DNA from: Budvicia aquatica DSM 5075 = ATCC 35567
GTDB taxonomy: Bacteria; Pseudomonadota; Gammaproteobacteria; Enterobacterales; Enterobacteriaceae
NCBI RefSeq assembly: GCF_000427805.1
Contig: NZ_ATYS01000016.1
Coordinates: 79,326 to 143,325, forward strand
Direction of reading: 5' to 3'
DNA: 64,000 nucleotides
Below, piece after piece: positions 10,634-20,280 of this stretch. A program made the position numbers and the translations under genes. How positions within the stretch are numbered: position 1 is the first letter of the stretch; the number at the start of each line of letters is the position of its first letter. The notes below the pieces were generated by a model, which was not told where the DNA came from, did not search any database, and saw only the letters and a list, made by a program, of their open reading frames with translations.

Positions 10634-11260
10634 TCGACAAATAACAGGGGAGGGGAGATAAAGGTGTTGTATTTATGAGCAATCAATAGCAATGAATTCT
10701 TCAGTCCTTAATATTCTTTCTCTGCCGGTCGCTTTTATCTCAATGCCCTTAATTATGATAAATGGAATAAAATGTTATTTTAGTGTTAATGAAAAGTGAT
10801 TGATGTTGCTAAGTTACGGTAATCGACTATATTATTTAGCAGATATCGTCAAAATAGCAGTTAAACCCAATTGAAAAATTATGAATCTATGGTGTAATTA
10901 GCCAAACTTGTTCTGGATCATTTTATTGGGATGTGTGTGACGTGGTAATTTTGATTTGAGTTCACAATTCTAGTTTTATTGTGAAATACCTATTTATTGT
11001 AAGGGATTAGAGGCGTAGTATTCGAATTGTTATAAAGCGGTTCGATGTAATGGCATAATTTGTTACCAATGGATAGCAGCGTTTGCAGTTCAAAATAGAG
11101 CACTACCATTAGAATAGTCGAGTTAACGAATTTTGCTTGATGTTTGATTTATTAGAAATTTTAAGGCACTCATCTTTGGTGAGTATGGTGTAAGGCTTTG
11201 GGTATACCGGATGTATAATTATCTCCCCAAAAGCCTTCCTGTGAGGAGCAAGGAGTCAAG
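10634..11260 (+). promoter_or_regulatory. Long AT-rich upstream region of cydAB, no gene seen
   Basis: About 630 bases without a plausible gene. A candidate ArcA site is listed separately. A TATAAT hexamer at 11214-11219 could be a -10 element close to cydA, and the AGGAG ribosome site is at 11251-11255. The arms AAGGCTTT (about 11192) and AAAGCCTT (about 11229) form an inverted repeat around that -10. I found no convincing FNR site of the TTGAT-N4-ATCAA type. Confidence 0.5.
10773..10788. promoter_or_regulatory. Candidate ArcA direct-repeat site upstream of cydA
   Basis: TGTTA-N6-TGTTA is the spacing of the ArcA direct repeat. ArcA activation of cydAB under low oxygen is established in E. 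coli. The site is nearly 490 bases upstream of the start codon, which is far but compatible with the long cyd regulatory region. Sequence evidence only. Confidence 0.4.
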
Positions 11261-12832
11261 ATGTTTGATGTCGTCGAACTATCACGATTGCAGTTTGCCT
11301 TGACGGCAATGTACCACTTCCTTTTTGTCCCGCTAACGCTGGGTATGGCGTTTTTGCTGGCAATTATGGAGTCGGTATATGTGCTGACGGGTAAGCAAAT
11401 CTATAAAGATATGACCAAGTTCTGGGGCAAGTTATTTGGTATTAACTTTGCACTGGGGGTCGCTACTGGTTTAACCATGGAGTTCCAGTTTGGTACAAAC
11501 TGGTCTTATTACTCTCATTATGTTGGAGACATCTTCGGTGCGCCGCTGGCTATCGAAGGTCTAATGGCGTTCTTCTTAGAATCAACGTTAGTCGGTCTGT
11601 TCTTCTTCGGTTGGGATCGTCTAAGTAAAGTTCAGCACTTGGTTGTCACTTGGTTTGTTGCGTTAGGTTCTAACCTTTCTGCACTGTGGATCCTGGTTGC
11701 TAACGGCTGGATGCAAAACCCGATTGCGTCAGAATTTAACTATGAAACCATGCGTATGGAAATGGTCAGCTTTGCCGACCTCGTTCTGAACCCGGTTGCT
11801 CAGGTTAAATTTGTACATACCGTTTCCGCTGGTTATGTTACGGGTGCCATGTTCATTTTGGGCATCAGCTCATACTTCCTGCTGAAAAAACGCGATATTG
11901 GTTTTGCAAAGCGTTCATTTGCGATTGCTGCCTGCTTCGGTCTTGCTTCTGTACTCTCCGTTATCCTGTTAGGCGATGAATCTGGTCGTGAACTGGGTGA
12001 TGTGCAGCGCGTTAAGTTAGCTGCTATTGAAGCTGAGTGGGATACCCAAAAGGCACCTGCTGCATTTAACGTCATAAGTATTCCAAATCAGGAACGGATG
12101 GAAAACAACTTCTCCATCGAAATTCCGTATATGCTCGGGATCATTGCGACCCGTTCACTGGATACGCAAATTACCGGTATTAAAGATTTAGTGGTTGAGA
12201 ACGAACTGCGCATTCGTAATGGTATTACCGCGTATCAAATGTTAGAGAAACTGCGTTCAGGTGATAACGATCCGGCAGTTCGCGATACGTTTGATCAAAC
12301 CAAAAAAGATCTTGGCTTCGGTATTCTGTTACAAACTCAAGCGAAAGATATTAATAATGCGACTGAACAAGAAATTAAAGCTGCGGCTCTGAGTACCATT
12401 CCAGAAGTTGCTCCGCTTTATTATTCATTCCGTCTGATGGTCGCCTGTGGCTTCTTAATGCTGCTGATTATAGGCTTGGGCGTTTGGAACGTTGCTCGCA
12501 ACCAGATTGGCGAAAGAAAATGGCTGCTACGCATGGCGCTGTTCGGTATTCCATTACCTTGGATTGCCGTTGAAGCTGGCTGGTTTGTCGCAGAGTATGG
12601 TCGTCAACCATGGGCAATTGCCGATACATTACCGGTAGCTGCTGCGACATCTTCGCTGACAACGGGTGATATATGGTTCTCGATCATTCTGATTTGCGGG
12701 CTGTATACGCTGTTCCTCATTATTGAAATGTTCTTAATGTTTAAATATGCACGTCTGGGGCCAAGCGCTCTGAAAACAGGACGTTATCATTTTGAGCAGA
12801 GTAGTGCTTCAATAGCGCAAGAAACACGGTAA
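11261..12832 (+). CDS. cydA: Cytochrome bd-I ubiquinol oxidase subunit I
   Basis: High-affinity terminal oxidase subunit that binds quinol and haems b558, b595 and d in the inner membrane. The product has 523 residues (E. coli 522). Haem ligands are in the expected places: H19 in [11 protein letters not shown]186 in [14 protein letters not shown], and a methionine near residue 393 in [11 protein letters not shown]. The long periplasmic Q-loop is between helices around residues 250-385. Translation starts at an ATG with AGGAG six bases before it. cydB follows after 14 bases. Confidence 0.97.
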   Translation: MFDVVELSRLQFALTAMYHFLFVPLTLGMAFLLAIMESVYVLTGKQIYKDMTKFWGKLFGINFALGVATGLTMEFQFGTNWSYYSHYVGDIFGAPLAIEGLMAFFLESTLVGLFFFGWDRLSKVQHLVVTWFVALGSNLSALWILVANGWMQNPIASEFNYETMRMEMVSFADLVLNPVAQVKFVHTVSAGYVTGAMFILGISSYFLLKKRDIGFAKRSFAIAACFGLASVLSVILLGDESGRELGDVQRVKLAAIEAEWDTQKAPAAFNVISIPNQERMENNFSIEIPYMLGIIATRSLDTQITGIKDLVVENELRIRNGITAYQMLEKLRSGDNDPAVRDTFDQTKKDLGFGILLQTQAKDINNATEQEIKAAALSTIPEVAPLYYSFRLMVACGFLMLLIIGLGVWNVARNQIGERKWLLRMALFGIPLPWIAVEAGWFVAEYGRQPWAIADTLPVAAATSSLTTGDIWFSIILICGLYTLFLIIEMFLMFKYARLGPSALKTGRYHFEQSSASIAQETR

Positions 12833-12846
12833 ACAGGAGTCCAGAC

Positions 12847-13986
12847 ATGTTAGATTACGATACATTACGATTTATCTGGTGGCTGTTAATTGGCGTGTTG
12901 CTGGTTGGTTTCGCCATTACCGATGGTTTTGATATGGGCGTAGGTATTTTGGTTCCTATTATAGGTAAGACCAATACTGAACGCCGTATTATGATCAACA
13001 GCATTGCCCCCCACTGGGACGGCAACCAGGTATGGCTAATTACCGCTGGTGGTGCGCTGTTTGCAGCTTGGCCAATGGTTTATGCTGCGGCATTCTCCGG
13101 TTTTTATGTTGCAATGATTCTGGTTCTGTCGGCTTTATTCTTCCGTCCGTTAGGCTTTGACTATCGCGGTAAGATTGAAGATCAGCGCTGGCGCAGCATG
13201 TGGGATGCGGGCATCTTTATTGGTAGCTTCGTCCCGGCATTAGTTTTCGGTGTTGCTTTCGGTAACCTGTTACAGGGTGTACCTTTCAGCGTTGATAACT
13301 TAATGCGCGTGACATATAGCGGTAACTTCTTCCAATTGTTGAACCCGTTTGCCCTTATCGCTGGCGTTGTTAGCCTGATGATGCTGGTTACTCAGGGTGC
13401 TGCATGGCTGCAAATGAAAACCACGGCTGAACTGCGTTTGCGCGCTCGCGCCGCAACGCAAATCAGTGCCCTGGTTGTGATGTTAGCCTTTGCCGCTGCC
13501 GGCGTTTGGGTTGTCTACTATATGGATGGCTTCATTATTACGTCCGTTATGGACCACACTGCACCGTCAAGCCCGCTGACCAAAGAAGTTGCTCATCAGG
13601 CTGGCGCATGGTTAGTTAACTTTAACAACTATCCAATTTTGTGGGCTGTACCTGCATTAGGCGTAGTTTTACCTCTGCTGACGATTATTTCTTCACGTTG
13701 CAATAAAGGTGGATGGAGTTTCTTATTCTCCTCTTTAACGATTGCATGCGTTATCTTCACTTCAGGTATCACTATGTTCCCATTCGTTATGCCATCAAGC
13801 CTGGTGCCTGATGTGAGCCTGACAATGTGGGATGCGACTTCTAGTCACCTGACATTAACCGTCATGACCTTTGTTGCGTTGATATTTGTTCCTATCGTGT
13901 TGGGTTATACGATTTGGAGCTACGTCAAAATGTTTGGTCGTCTTGATAAGAAACATATCGAAGACAACCACGCTGCACTGTATTGA
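12847..13986 (+). CDS. cydB: Cytochrome bd-I ubiquinol oxidase subunit II
   Basis: 379 residues, the usual length of CydB, with eight or nine transmembrane segments and the N-terminal motif LIGVLLVGFAITDGFDMGVG. It pairs with CydA to form the oxygen-reducing, proton-motive bd oxidase. The HWDGNQVWLITAGGALFAAWP region is a family hallmark. The small subunit gene follows after a short gap. Confidence 0.97.
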   Translation: MLDYDTLRFIWWLLIGVLLVGFAITDGFDMGVGILVPIIGKTNTERRIMINSIAPHWDGNQVWLITAGGALFAAWPMVYAAAFSGFYVAMILVLSALFFRPLGFDYRGKIEDQRWRSMWDAGIFIGSFVPALVFGVAFGNLLQGVPFSVDNLMRVTYSGNFFQLLNPFALIAGVVSLMMLVTQGAAWLQMKTTAELRLRARAATQISALVVMLAFAAAGVWVVYYMDGFIITSVMDHTAPSSPLTKEVAHQAGAWLVNFNNYPILWAVPALGVVLPLLTIISSRCNKGGWSFLFSSLTIACVIFTSGITMFPFVMPSSLVPDVSLTMWDATSSHLTLTVMTFVALIFVPIVLGYTIWSYVKMFGRLDKKHIEDNHAALY

Positions 13987-14009
13987 TATCAACATTAGGA
14001 GCATAAAAA

Positions 14010-14108
14010 ATGTGGTATTTTGCCTGGAGTCTTGGAACGTTACTTGCCTGTGCTGCCGGTATCATTGGTGCCGTTTGGTATGAGACCAATAACGGGGATA
14101 AAGACTAA
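14010..14108 (+). CDS. cydX: Cytochrome bd-I oxidase small subunit CydX
   Basis: A 32-residue single-helix protein beginning MWYFAWSLGTLLACAAG, nearly the same as the first half of E. coli CydX (37 residues). It is preceded by a TTAGGAG ribosome site. CydX stabilises the haem sites of CydAB. Its C-terminus (YETNNGDKD) is shorter than in E. coli. It is easy to miss because of its length, but the match and the position directly after cydB are decisive. Confidence 0.95.
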   Translation: MWYFAWSLGTLLACAAGIIGAVWYETNNGDKD

Positions 14109-14113
14109 ATATA

Positions 14114-14407
14114 ATGGGTACTGTGTTTAATAAACTGTACGCTATTATGGATAAGGGCCCGATTCGGGCCCTTTCTTTAATCTTAGCGTTTTCGATGGCG
14201 TTCTGTGTTTTCTGGGAGCCTGCGCAGTTTGCGGCTAAAACCAGTGACATCGCCGTCTGGCAAAGCTTTGCTATTATGTGGGCTGTCTGTACCGGTATTA
14301 TTCACGGCGTCGGTTTTCGACCGCATAAAACACGTTGGAAGGCATTTTTTACACCTCTTCCGGCAATTGCGATCCTGATCGCAGGTTTAGCCTACTATTT
14401 ATCATAA
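14114..14407 (+). CDS. ybgE: Cyd operon protein YbgE
   Basis: A 97-residue inner-membrane protein with two or three hydrophobic segments, the same length as E. coli YbgE, sharing LYAIMDKGPIRALS and GIIHGVGFRPHK. It begins five bases after cydX and ends the cyd operon. Its biochemical role is unknown; its constant linkage to cydABX suggests assembly or stability of the bd oxidase. Confidence 0.88.
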   Translation: MGTVFNKLYAIMDKGPIRALSLILAFSMAFCVFWEPAQFAAKTSDIAVWQSFAIMWAVCTGIIHGVGFRPHKTRWKAFFTPLPAIAILIAGLAYYLS

Positions 14408-14421
14408 GCTACTTCTCGATT

Positions 14422-14466
14422 AGCAAAAATAATGGTCAGTTTTCCTAACTGAGAATTATTTTTGCT
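14422..14466. terminator. Long palindromic hairpin after ybgE, probable terminator
   Basis: A 12-bp perfect outer stem (AGCAAAAATAAT / ATTATTTTTGCT) encloses a second inner stem (CAGTT / AACTG). It sits between the cyd operon and ybgC. The stem is AT-rich and not followed by a pure T run, so efficiency is uncertain. Confidence 0.5.
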
Positions 14467-14549
14467 CTCATCCATTCTTCCCATTCCCAAGAGGTTTGCT
14501 CTTGCGTATAGTATCAGTCGGTTAGTTATTAAGTTAGACTGGATATATT

Positions 14550-14954
14550 GTGAGTAACTTGCTATTCCAATGGCCCGTCCGGGTCTATTTTGAAGATACT
14601 GACGCCGGTGGTGTGGTTTACCATGCGCGTTATGTAGCCTTCTATGAAAGAGCGCGCACAGAGATGCTGCGTCAATACAATTATAATCAGCAACAATTGC
14701 TGAGTGAGCATGTCGCTTTCGCTGTCCGCCGTATGTCCGTTGAGTATATTTCTCCTGCCCGTCTTGATGACATGCTGGAGATTGAAACTGAAGTGGTCGC
14801 TATCGGGGGCGCATCCCTTACGTTTGCACAACGCATCTTTGACCAAAATGGTAAATTACTTAGCCAGGCCGATGTGTTAGTAGCATGTGTTGATTCACAC
14901 CTAATGAAGCCAACGAAACTTCCTAGGTCTATTGTCGCGGAGTTAAAGAAGTGA
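14550..14954 (+). CDS. ybgC: Acyl-CoA thioesterase YbgC, first gene of the Tol-Pal cluster
   Basis: A 134-residue hotdog-fold thioesterase with the active-site motif [16 protein letters not shown] (D18). It hydrolyses acyl-CoA or acyl-ACP and is linked to phospholipid metabolism at the inner membrane. The start is a GTG. The stop overlaps the GTG start of tolQ (GTGA), as in other enterobacteria. Confidence 0.94.
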   Translation: MSNLLFQWPVRVYFEDTDAGGVVYHARYVAFYERARTEMLRQYNYNQQQLLSEHVAFAVRRMSVEYISPARLDDMLEIETEVVAIGGASLTFAQRIFDQNGKLLSQADVLVACVDSHLMKPTKLPRSIVAELKK

Positions 14955-15634
14955 CTGACATGAATATCATGAGCCTGTTTTTAGAGGCTAGTTTACTCGT
15001 TAAATTTGTAATGCTGATTCTGGTCGGATTCTCGATCGCATCTTGGGCTATCATCATCCAGCGCACGCGTATTCTCAGTACGGCAAGACGCGAAGCTGAA
15101 GCCTTTGAAGATAAATTCTGGTCGGGCATTGATTTATCTCGCCTGTATCAAGAAAGCAGTGCCCGTCGTGATGAGTTAGGCGGATCTGAACAAATTTTCT
15201 ATTCTGGTTTTAAAGAGTTTGCTCGTATTCATCGCGCAAATAATCATGCGCCAGAGGCAGCAATTGAAGGTGCTACGCGTGCTATGCGTTTGTCACTAAA
15301 TCGTGAGCTTGAAAACTTAGAAAATCACATTCCATTCCTCGGTGTAGTAGGGTCTATCAGCCCGTATATTGGTCTGTTTGGTACCGTATGGGGAATTATG
15401 CACTCCTTTATCGCCTTGGGTGCAGTAAAACAGGCTACCTTACAAATGGTAGCACCCGGCATCGCCGAAGCTTTGATTGCAACAGCCATCGGTCTGTTTG
15501 CTGCAATCCCTGCTGTAATGGCTCATAGTCGCCTGAATCTGCGCGTTGTTAAGCTTGAGCAGAATTATGACAACTTTATGGAAGAATTTACCACCATTCT
15601 CCATCGTCAGGCGTTCTCTACTGAGACTAAATAA
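14951..15634 (+). CDS. tolQ: Tol-Pal system protein TolQ
   Basis: 227-residue inner-membrane protein of the ExbB/TolQ/MotA family with three transmembrane segments. With TolR it forms the proton channel that energises TolA. It has the [19 protein letters not shown] and [15 protein letters not shown] stretches of the family. It starts at a GTG overlapping the ybgC stop, and the opening [17 protein letters not shown] matches E. coli TolQ. Confidence 0.97.
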   Translation: MTDMNIMSLFLEASLLVKFVMLILVGFSIASWAIIIQRTRILSTARREAEAFEDKFWSGIDLSRLYQESSARRDELGGSEQIFYSGFKEFARIHRANNHAPEAAIEGATRAMRLSLNRELENLENHIPFLGVVGSISPYIGLFGTVWGIMHSFIALGAVKQATLQMVAPGIAEALIATAIGLFAAIPAVMAHSRLNLRVVKLEQNYDNFMEEFTTILHRQAFSTETK

Positions 15635-15648
15635 GCTAGGGGGTTAAC

Positions 15649-16080
15649 GTGGCGTATAAACGTTCTCGGCGTGGTCGCGATACTAAAGCCGAAATCAATA
15701 TTGTTCCGCTATTGGACGTATTGTTGGTGTTATTGTTGATTTTTATGGCAACCGCCCCAATTATTACCCAAAGCGTTGAGGTTGATTTACCTGATGCAAC
15801 AGATTCAACGGCAGTGGCGACGGATAATAAGCCGCCGATCATTGTCGAAGTTTCAGGCGTTGGTCAATATACGTTGGTGATTGATAAAGAGCGTATATCT
15901 CAAATTCCTGAACAGCAGGTGATTGCCGAAGCACAGGCCCGATTGGCAGAAGATCCTAAAACGGTATTCTTAATCGGTGGGGCTAAAGAAGTTCCTTACG
16001 ATGAAGTTATTAAAGCGTTAAATATGCTTCATAAGGCTGGCGTGAAGTCTGTCGGGCTGATGACTCAGCCAATTAATTAG
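15649..16080 (+). CDS. tolR: Tol-Pal system protein TolR
   Basis: 143 residues with one N-terminal membrane helix and a periplasmic domain. The proton-path aspartate is D23 in the helix start INIVPLLDVLLVLLLIFM. It works with TolQ as the ion-driven motor. A GTG start follows the tolQ stop by 14 bases. The C-terminal HKAGVKSVGLMTQPIN matches the family. Confidence 0.97.
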   Translation: MAYKRSRRGRDTKAEINIVPLLDVLLVLLLIFMATAPIITQSVEVDLPDATDSTAVATDNKPPIIVEVSGVGQYTLVIDKERISQIPEQQVIAEAQARLAEDPKTVFLIGGAKEVPYDEVIKALNMLHKAGVKSVGLMTQPIN

Positions 16081-16097
16081 TTTTTGGAAAACAGCGC

Positions 16098-17141
16098 GTG
16101 GGAAAGGCTACAGAGCAAAACGACAAGTTAAATCGTTCCGTCATGGTTTCGATTATCTTGCATATTTTAGTGGTCGGTATTTTAGCGATCGGTGCATTTA
16201 TGCAACCTCCTCCGCCTCCTTCTGGTGGCGGAGGGAGTGTGATTGATGCCGTGATGGTTGATCCTAATGCGATGGCTCAGCAAGCCGATCGTCAACAACA
16301 GCAAAAGTTAGATGCAAAGCGGGCAGAGAAACTACGCCAACAAGAGGCGGAACGTCAGGCTGAAGAGTTAAAACAGCAGCAGGCGTCTGAGCAAAAACGG
16401 TTAAAAGATTTAGAACGCGATCGCTTGAAGTCTCAAGAAGAGGCTAAGAAGCAAGCTGAAGCTCAGAAGCAATCAGAACAGGCCGCTAAGAAGGCTCAGG
16501 AAGCCCAAAAGCAGGCCGAAGCTGACGCGGCTAAAGCTGCCGCTGAAGCAAAAGTGCAAAAAGAAGCCGCCGCCGCCGCAGTTGAAGCGAAAAAACAGGC
16601 TGAAGCTGACGCTAAAAAAGCGGCAGAAGAAGTGAAGAAACAGCAGGCTGAAGCCGCAAAACAGAAAGCGGCGGATGATGCGAAAAAGGCGGATGATGCT
16701 AAGAAAGCCGCAGATGCCAAAAAAGCGGCCGATGATAAAAAAGCGGCTGCCGCCGCTGCGGCAAAACAAGATGCTGACGTCGACGATCTCTTTGGCGGGC
16801 TGGCTTCAGATAAAAATGCACCGTCAGCTAACGGCGCGTCAGGCACTACAGGCGCTAAGGCTGGTCCTTCAGGACCCGAAGTTGATGGTTATATGAATCA
16901 GGTTCAGGCTGCGCTGATGAAGAACTTTTTTGATGCTCAGCTATATAAAGGTAAAACCTGTACCTTACGGATTAAGATGGCTCCGGACGGTATGCTAATC
17001 AGTGTTCAAGCGGAAGGGGGCGATCCGGCGCTTTGTCAGGTAGCTCTGGTGGCTGCAAGACAGGCTAAGTTACCGAAACCACCTTCAGCAGCAATATATG
17101 AGAAGTTTAAGAATGCTCCGATAGATTTTAAACCTCAGTGA
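16098..17141 (+). CDS. tolA: Tol-Pal system protein TolA
   Basis: 347-residue trans-envelope protein in three parts: a short cytoplasmic start and one membrane helix (VMVSIILHILVVGILAIGA), a proline/glycine hinge (PPPPPSGGGG), a long Ala/Lys/Glu/Gln-rich helical domain (about residues 60-230) spanning the periplasm, and a C-terminal globular domain with VDGYMNQVQAALMKNFF and a disulfide pair (TCTLRI, ALCQVAL). It links TolQR to TolB-Pal and is the receptor for group A colicins and filamentous phage in relatives. The start is GTG. Confidence 0.96.
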   Translation: MGKATEQNDKLNRSVMVSIILHILVVGILAIGAFMQPPPPPSGGGGSVIDAVMVDPNAMAQQADRQQQQKLDAKRAEKLRQQEAERQAEELKQQQASEQKRLKDLERDRLKSQEEAKKQAEAQKQSEQAAKKAQEAQKQAEADAAKAAAEAKVQKEAAAAAVEAKKQAEADAKKAAEEVKKQQAEAAKQKAADDAKKADDAKKAADAKKAADDKKAAAAAAAKQDADVDDLFGGLASDKNAPSANGASGTTGAKAGPSGPEVDGYMNQVQAALMKNFFDAQLYKGKTCTLRIKMAPDGMLISVQAEGGDPALCQVALVAARQAKLPKPPSAAIYEKFKNAPIDFKPQ

Positions 17142-17278
17142 TGGAACAATATAAACAGACATAACGCTTAAACTTGATTTACGGTTTGTTATGACCAATA
17201 TTTTAAGGCTTACGTTATATGGCTTTATTATTAATGAGCAATTTATCCGGGCCCTAAGGTCTAGATAAGGGAGAAAAC

Positions 17279-18571
17279 ATGAAGCATGCATTTCGATTAG
17301 CTATGGGCCTGCTTATCCTATGGGCATCTGTGCTACACGCTGAAGTTAGAATTGTCATCACTCAAGGTGTTGACTCAGCGCGACCTATTGGCGTTGTACC
17401 ATTTAAATGGACGGGTTCAGGAGCTGCTCCTGAAAATATTGCTGAAATCGTTGCGTCTGACTTAAGAAACAGCGGTAAATTTAATCCGTTGGATCCGTCT
17501 CGCAATCCTCAGGCACCCACTTCAGTATCGGAAGTGACGCCTGCAGCGTGGTCTGCGCTAGGGATTACTGCGGTAGTGATTGGTCAGGTTCAGCCAAGTG
17601 CTGATGGCAGTTTCTTAGTATCTTATCAACTGGTTGATACTTCTACGGCAACGCCAACCGTACTGTCTCAGAACCAGTATAAAGTGACTAAACAGTGGTT
17701 ACGCTATGCAGGACATACTGCCAGTGATGAAACCTTTGAGAAGTTAACCGGAATTAAGGGCGCATTCCGTACGCGTATTGCCTATGTGGTACGTAAAGCC
17801 GGTGGCCAATATCCGCATGAGCTGCGCGTTGCTGACTATGATGGCTTTAACCAATTCGTCGTTCACCGTTCTCCTGAGCCGCTGATGTCACCAGCTTGGT
17901 CTCCGGACGGAACTAAAATTGCCTATGTGACGTTTGAAAGTGGACGTTCAGAGTTAGTGATGCAGACTTTAGCTAATGGCGCAATTAAACGCATCGCCTC
18001 TTTCCCGCGTCATAATGGTGCTCCTGCGTTTTCGCCTGATGGCAAAAAGCTGGCATTTGCTCTGTCTAAAGACGGTAGCTTAAATTTATACGTTATGGAC
18101 TTGGCTTCAAGCCAGATTACTCAAGTTACGCGTAGCCGGAGTAATGATACCGAACCATCTTGGTATCCGGATAGCCAAACATTAGCCTATACCTCCGATC
18201 AGGGCGGTAGACCTCAAATTTATAAAGTGAATATTAATGGCGGTGTGCCAGTTCGCGTTTCCTGGGAAGGTAATCAAAATCAAGATACGGATGTTTCACC
18301 CGATGGCAAATTTATGGCTATGGTGAGTTCAGCGAGCGGTCAGCAGCACATCTCCAAAATGGATCTGGAAACGGGATCGGTGCAACTCTTGACTGATACA
18401 TTCCTAGATGAAACGCCTAGCATCGCACCTAACGGTACTATGATTATCTACAGCGCCACTGAAGGGCTGGGTAGCGTATTACGCTTAGTGTCGACCGATG
18501 GGCGTTTTAAAGCGCGTCTTCCGACGACTGAGGGTCAGGTTAAATTCCCTGCCTGGTCGCCGTATCTGTGA
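17279..18571 (+). CDS. tolB: Tol-Pal periplasmic beta-propeller TolB
   Basis: 430 residues with a Sec signal peptide (about 21 residues, ending SVLHA), an N-terminal alpha/beta domain, and a six-bladed WD40-like propeller with repeated SPDGxKxAFxS motifs ([50 protein letters not shown]). It binds Pal and is released when TolA pulls. A 137-base gap from tolA may hold an internal promoter; the ribosome site is AAGGGAG. Confidence 0.97.
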   Translation: MKHAFRLAMGLLILWASVLHAEVRIVITQGVDSARPIGVVPFKWTGSGAAPENIAEIVASDLRNSGKFNPLDPSRNPQAPTSVSEVTPAAWSALGITAVVIGQVQPSADGSFLVSYQLVDTSTATPTVLSQNQYKVTKQWLRYAGHTASDETFEKLTGIKGAFRTRIAYVVRKAGGQYPHELRVADYDGFNQFVVHRSPEPLMSPAWSPDGTKIAYVTFESGRSELVMQTLANGAIKRIASFPRHNGAPAFSPDGKKLAFALSKDGSLNLYVMDLASSQITQVTRSRSNDTEPSWYPDSQTLAYTSDQGGRPQIYKVNINGGVPVRVSWEGNQNQDTDVSPDGKFMAMVSSASGQQHISKMDLETGSVQLLTDTFLDETPSIAPNGTMIIYSATEGLGSVLRLVSTDGRFKARLPTTEGQVKFPAWSPYL

Positions 18572-18618
18572 TGCATGTGTAAATATGTATGGCAAACTTA
18601 TATAAAAGGATCGAAACA

Positions 18619-19131
18619 ATGCAACTGAACAAAGTGCTAAAAGGGCTGATGCTGGCTTTACCTATTCTAGCTGTGGCCGCATGTAGTTCCAATAAAAGCG
18701 CTGACAACGATCAGTCTGCTTTAGGTGGTAATGGCGGAATGTTAAACGGCAGCGGCGGCTACGGTTCTGCTGATGAACAAGCGCGTTTAACGATGCAAGA
18801 GCTACAAAGAAACAACATCGTATACTTTGATTTTGACCGTTATGATGTTCGTTCTGACTTCGCTCAAATGCTGGATGCGCATGCTGCGTTCCTGCGTTCA
18901 AACCCATCTTTCAAAGTGACTGTTGAAGGTCATGCGGATGAGCGTGGTACACCAGAATATAATATCGCACTGGGTGAACGTCGTGCTAATGCAGTGAAAA
19001 TGTATCTGCAAGGAAAAGGCGTATCTGGTGAGCAAATCGCTATCGTATCTTACGGTAAAGAGAAGCCAGCAGTGCTAGGCCATGACGAAGCAGCGTTTGC
19101 TAAAAACCGTCGTGCAGTACTGGTTTACTAA
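18619..19131 (+). CDS. pal: Peptidoglycan-associated lipoprotein Pal
   Basis: 170-residue outer-membrane lipoprotein. The lipobox is at AVAAC with the modified cysteine at position 22. An OmpA-like peptidoglycan-binding domain follows ([15 protein letters not shown], then [14 protein letters not shown] and [13 protein letters not shown]). The frame is open ten codons further upstream, but the ATG giving [15 protein letters not shown] has an AAAGGA site and the expected signal peptide. It tethers the outer membrane to the wall and partners TolB. Confidence 0.97.
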   Translation: MQLNKVLKGLMLALPILAVAACSSNKSADNDQSALGGNGGMLNGSGGYGSADEQARLTMQELQRNNIVYFDFDRYDVRSDFAQMLDAHAAFLRSNPSFKVTVEGHADERGTPEYNIALGERRANAVKMYLQGKGVSGEQIAIVSYGKEKPAVLGHDEAAFAKNRRAVLVY

Positions 19132-19140
19132 GAGAAAAAT

Positions 19141-19896
19141 ATGAACAGTAATTTCAGATATCATGTATTAAGTCTGTCGTTACTGGTTGGCATAGCAGCC
19201 CCTTGGGCTGCTATTGCTGCTTCAACTGACGATCGCATTACTCAGCTTGAGCGAATTTCTGATGCACACAGTCAGTTATTCACACAACTGCAGCAGCAGG
19301 TTTCAGACATGCAGAGAGATATCGATACTCTGCGTGGACAGATCCAAACCAACCAGTATCAGCTGGATCAAGCGGTAGAAAGACAAAAATTCATTTTGCA
19401 ACAAATGGACGAGCTAAGTTCTAAAGGAACTGCATCTGCAGCGACCTCAGGAACCGCGGCGGCATCCACCGGCACTGCTTCAACTACGGCTACTGCGACA
19501 GGTTCTTCTGCTGCCAGTACGGGTAATGAAAAACAGGATTATGATAATGCTGTGGCGCTGGTTGTTGGAAAAAAAGATTACGATAATGCCATTCAGGCAT
19601 TTCAAAGCTTTATTAAGCAGTATCCAAAATCAACCTATCAATCGAATGCAAACTATTGGTTAGGTCAGTTATTTTATAACAAAGGCAAAAAAGATGATGC
19701 GTCATACTATTTTGCTACCGTCGTTAAAGATTATCCAAAATCACCTAAAGCGGCTGAGTCAATGTTGAAAGTTGGCATTATCATGCAAGAGAAGGGTGAC
19801 AAAGATAAAGCGAAAGCCGTTTACCAACGTGTGGTAAGCCAGTTCGCAAATACCGATATTGCTAAGCAAGCAGAGAAACGTTTAGCGGCTCTGTAA
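19141..19896 (+). CDS. cpoB: Cell division coordinator CpoB (YbgF)
   Basis: 251-residue periplasmic protein. A signal peptide ends near ...AAIAA. A coiled coil follows (residues about 30-95), then a Ser/Thr/Ala/Gly-rich linker (about 97-130) and TPR repeats at the C-terminus (DYDNAIQAFQSFIKQYPKS, ANYWLGQLFYNKGKKDDAS, KAVYQRVVSQF). CpoB binds TolA and modulates PBP1B during division. It begins nine bases after pal and closes the tol-pal operon. The linker is long and low in complexity. Confidence 0.94.
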   Translation: MNSNFRYHVLSLSLLVGIAAPWAAIAASTDDRITQLERISDAHSQLFTQLQQQVSDMQRDIDTLRGQIQTNQYQLDQAVERQKFILQQMDELSSKGTASAATSGTAAASTGTASTTATATGSSAASTGNEKQDYDNAVALVVGKKDYDNAIQAFQSFIKQYPKSTYQSNANYWLGQLFYNKGKKDDASYYFATVVKDYPKSPKAAESMLKVGIIMQEKGDKDKAKAVYQRVVSQFANTDIAKQAEKRLAAL

Positions 19897-20002
19897 TCGT
19901 ATTTAGTCATCATAATCTGCCTATTTTTTTACCTACTTGTACATTTTATAAGTTGGTATGGGTGAAAATCAGGCAGTTAGACTCTGAAAGATAAATTAAT
20001 TG

Positions 20003-20040
20003 TTGCACACTTTCAGGAAGTCAGTAATATATGCCGCCGT
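20003..20040 (+). promoter_or_regulatory. Promoter of the tRNA-Lys operon
   Basis: TTGCAC (20003-20008) and TAATAT (20025-20030) are separated by 16 bases and followed by a GC-rich stretch (TGCCGCCGT). A GC-rich discriminator of this kind is typical of stable-RNA promoters under stringent control. It lies about 40 bases before the first tRNA. Confidence 0.75.
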
Positions 20041-20072
20041 TGCCGGGGATAACTGGAAACAGTAAAAACGTT

Positions 20073-20148
20073 GGGGCGTTAGCTCAGTTGGTAGAGCAGT
20101 TGACTTTTAATCAATTGGTCGCAGGTTCGAATCCTGCACGCCCCACCA
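20073..20148 (+). tRNA. tRNA-Lys (anticodon TTT), first copy
   Basis: 76 bases with an encoded CCA end. The acceptor stem pairs GGGGCGT with ACGCCCC. The anticodon loop is CTTTTAA with TTT at 20106-20108, and the T arm is GCAGGTTCGAATCCTGC. It differs from E. coli tRNA-Lys by a compensated acceptor pair. It follows cpoB, the position of the lysT cluster in E. coli. Confidence 0.98.
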
Positions 20149-20204
20149 CTTCTTTTGAAGTTAAAGAAGTTACGTTGGGTCCGACGATAAAGCATTAAGA
20201 AATT

Positions 20205-20280
20205 GGGGCGTTAGCTCAGTTGGTAGAGCAGTTGACTTTTAATCAATTGGTCGCAGGTTCGAATCCTGCACGCCCCACCA
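20205..20280 (+). tRNA. tRNA-Lys (anticodon TTT), second copy
   Basis: Identical in all 76 bases to the copy 56 bases upstream and presumably co-transcribed with it. Its 3' end runs straight into the first of three tandem units that each repeat its last 18 bases. Confidence 0.98.

Noticed and set aside
16473-16846. Minus-strand frames opposite tolA (Phe/Ser/Ala-rich)
   Set aside because: Artefact of the Ala/Lys-rich TolA coding sequence read in reverse; no independent signals.
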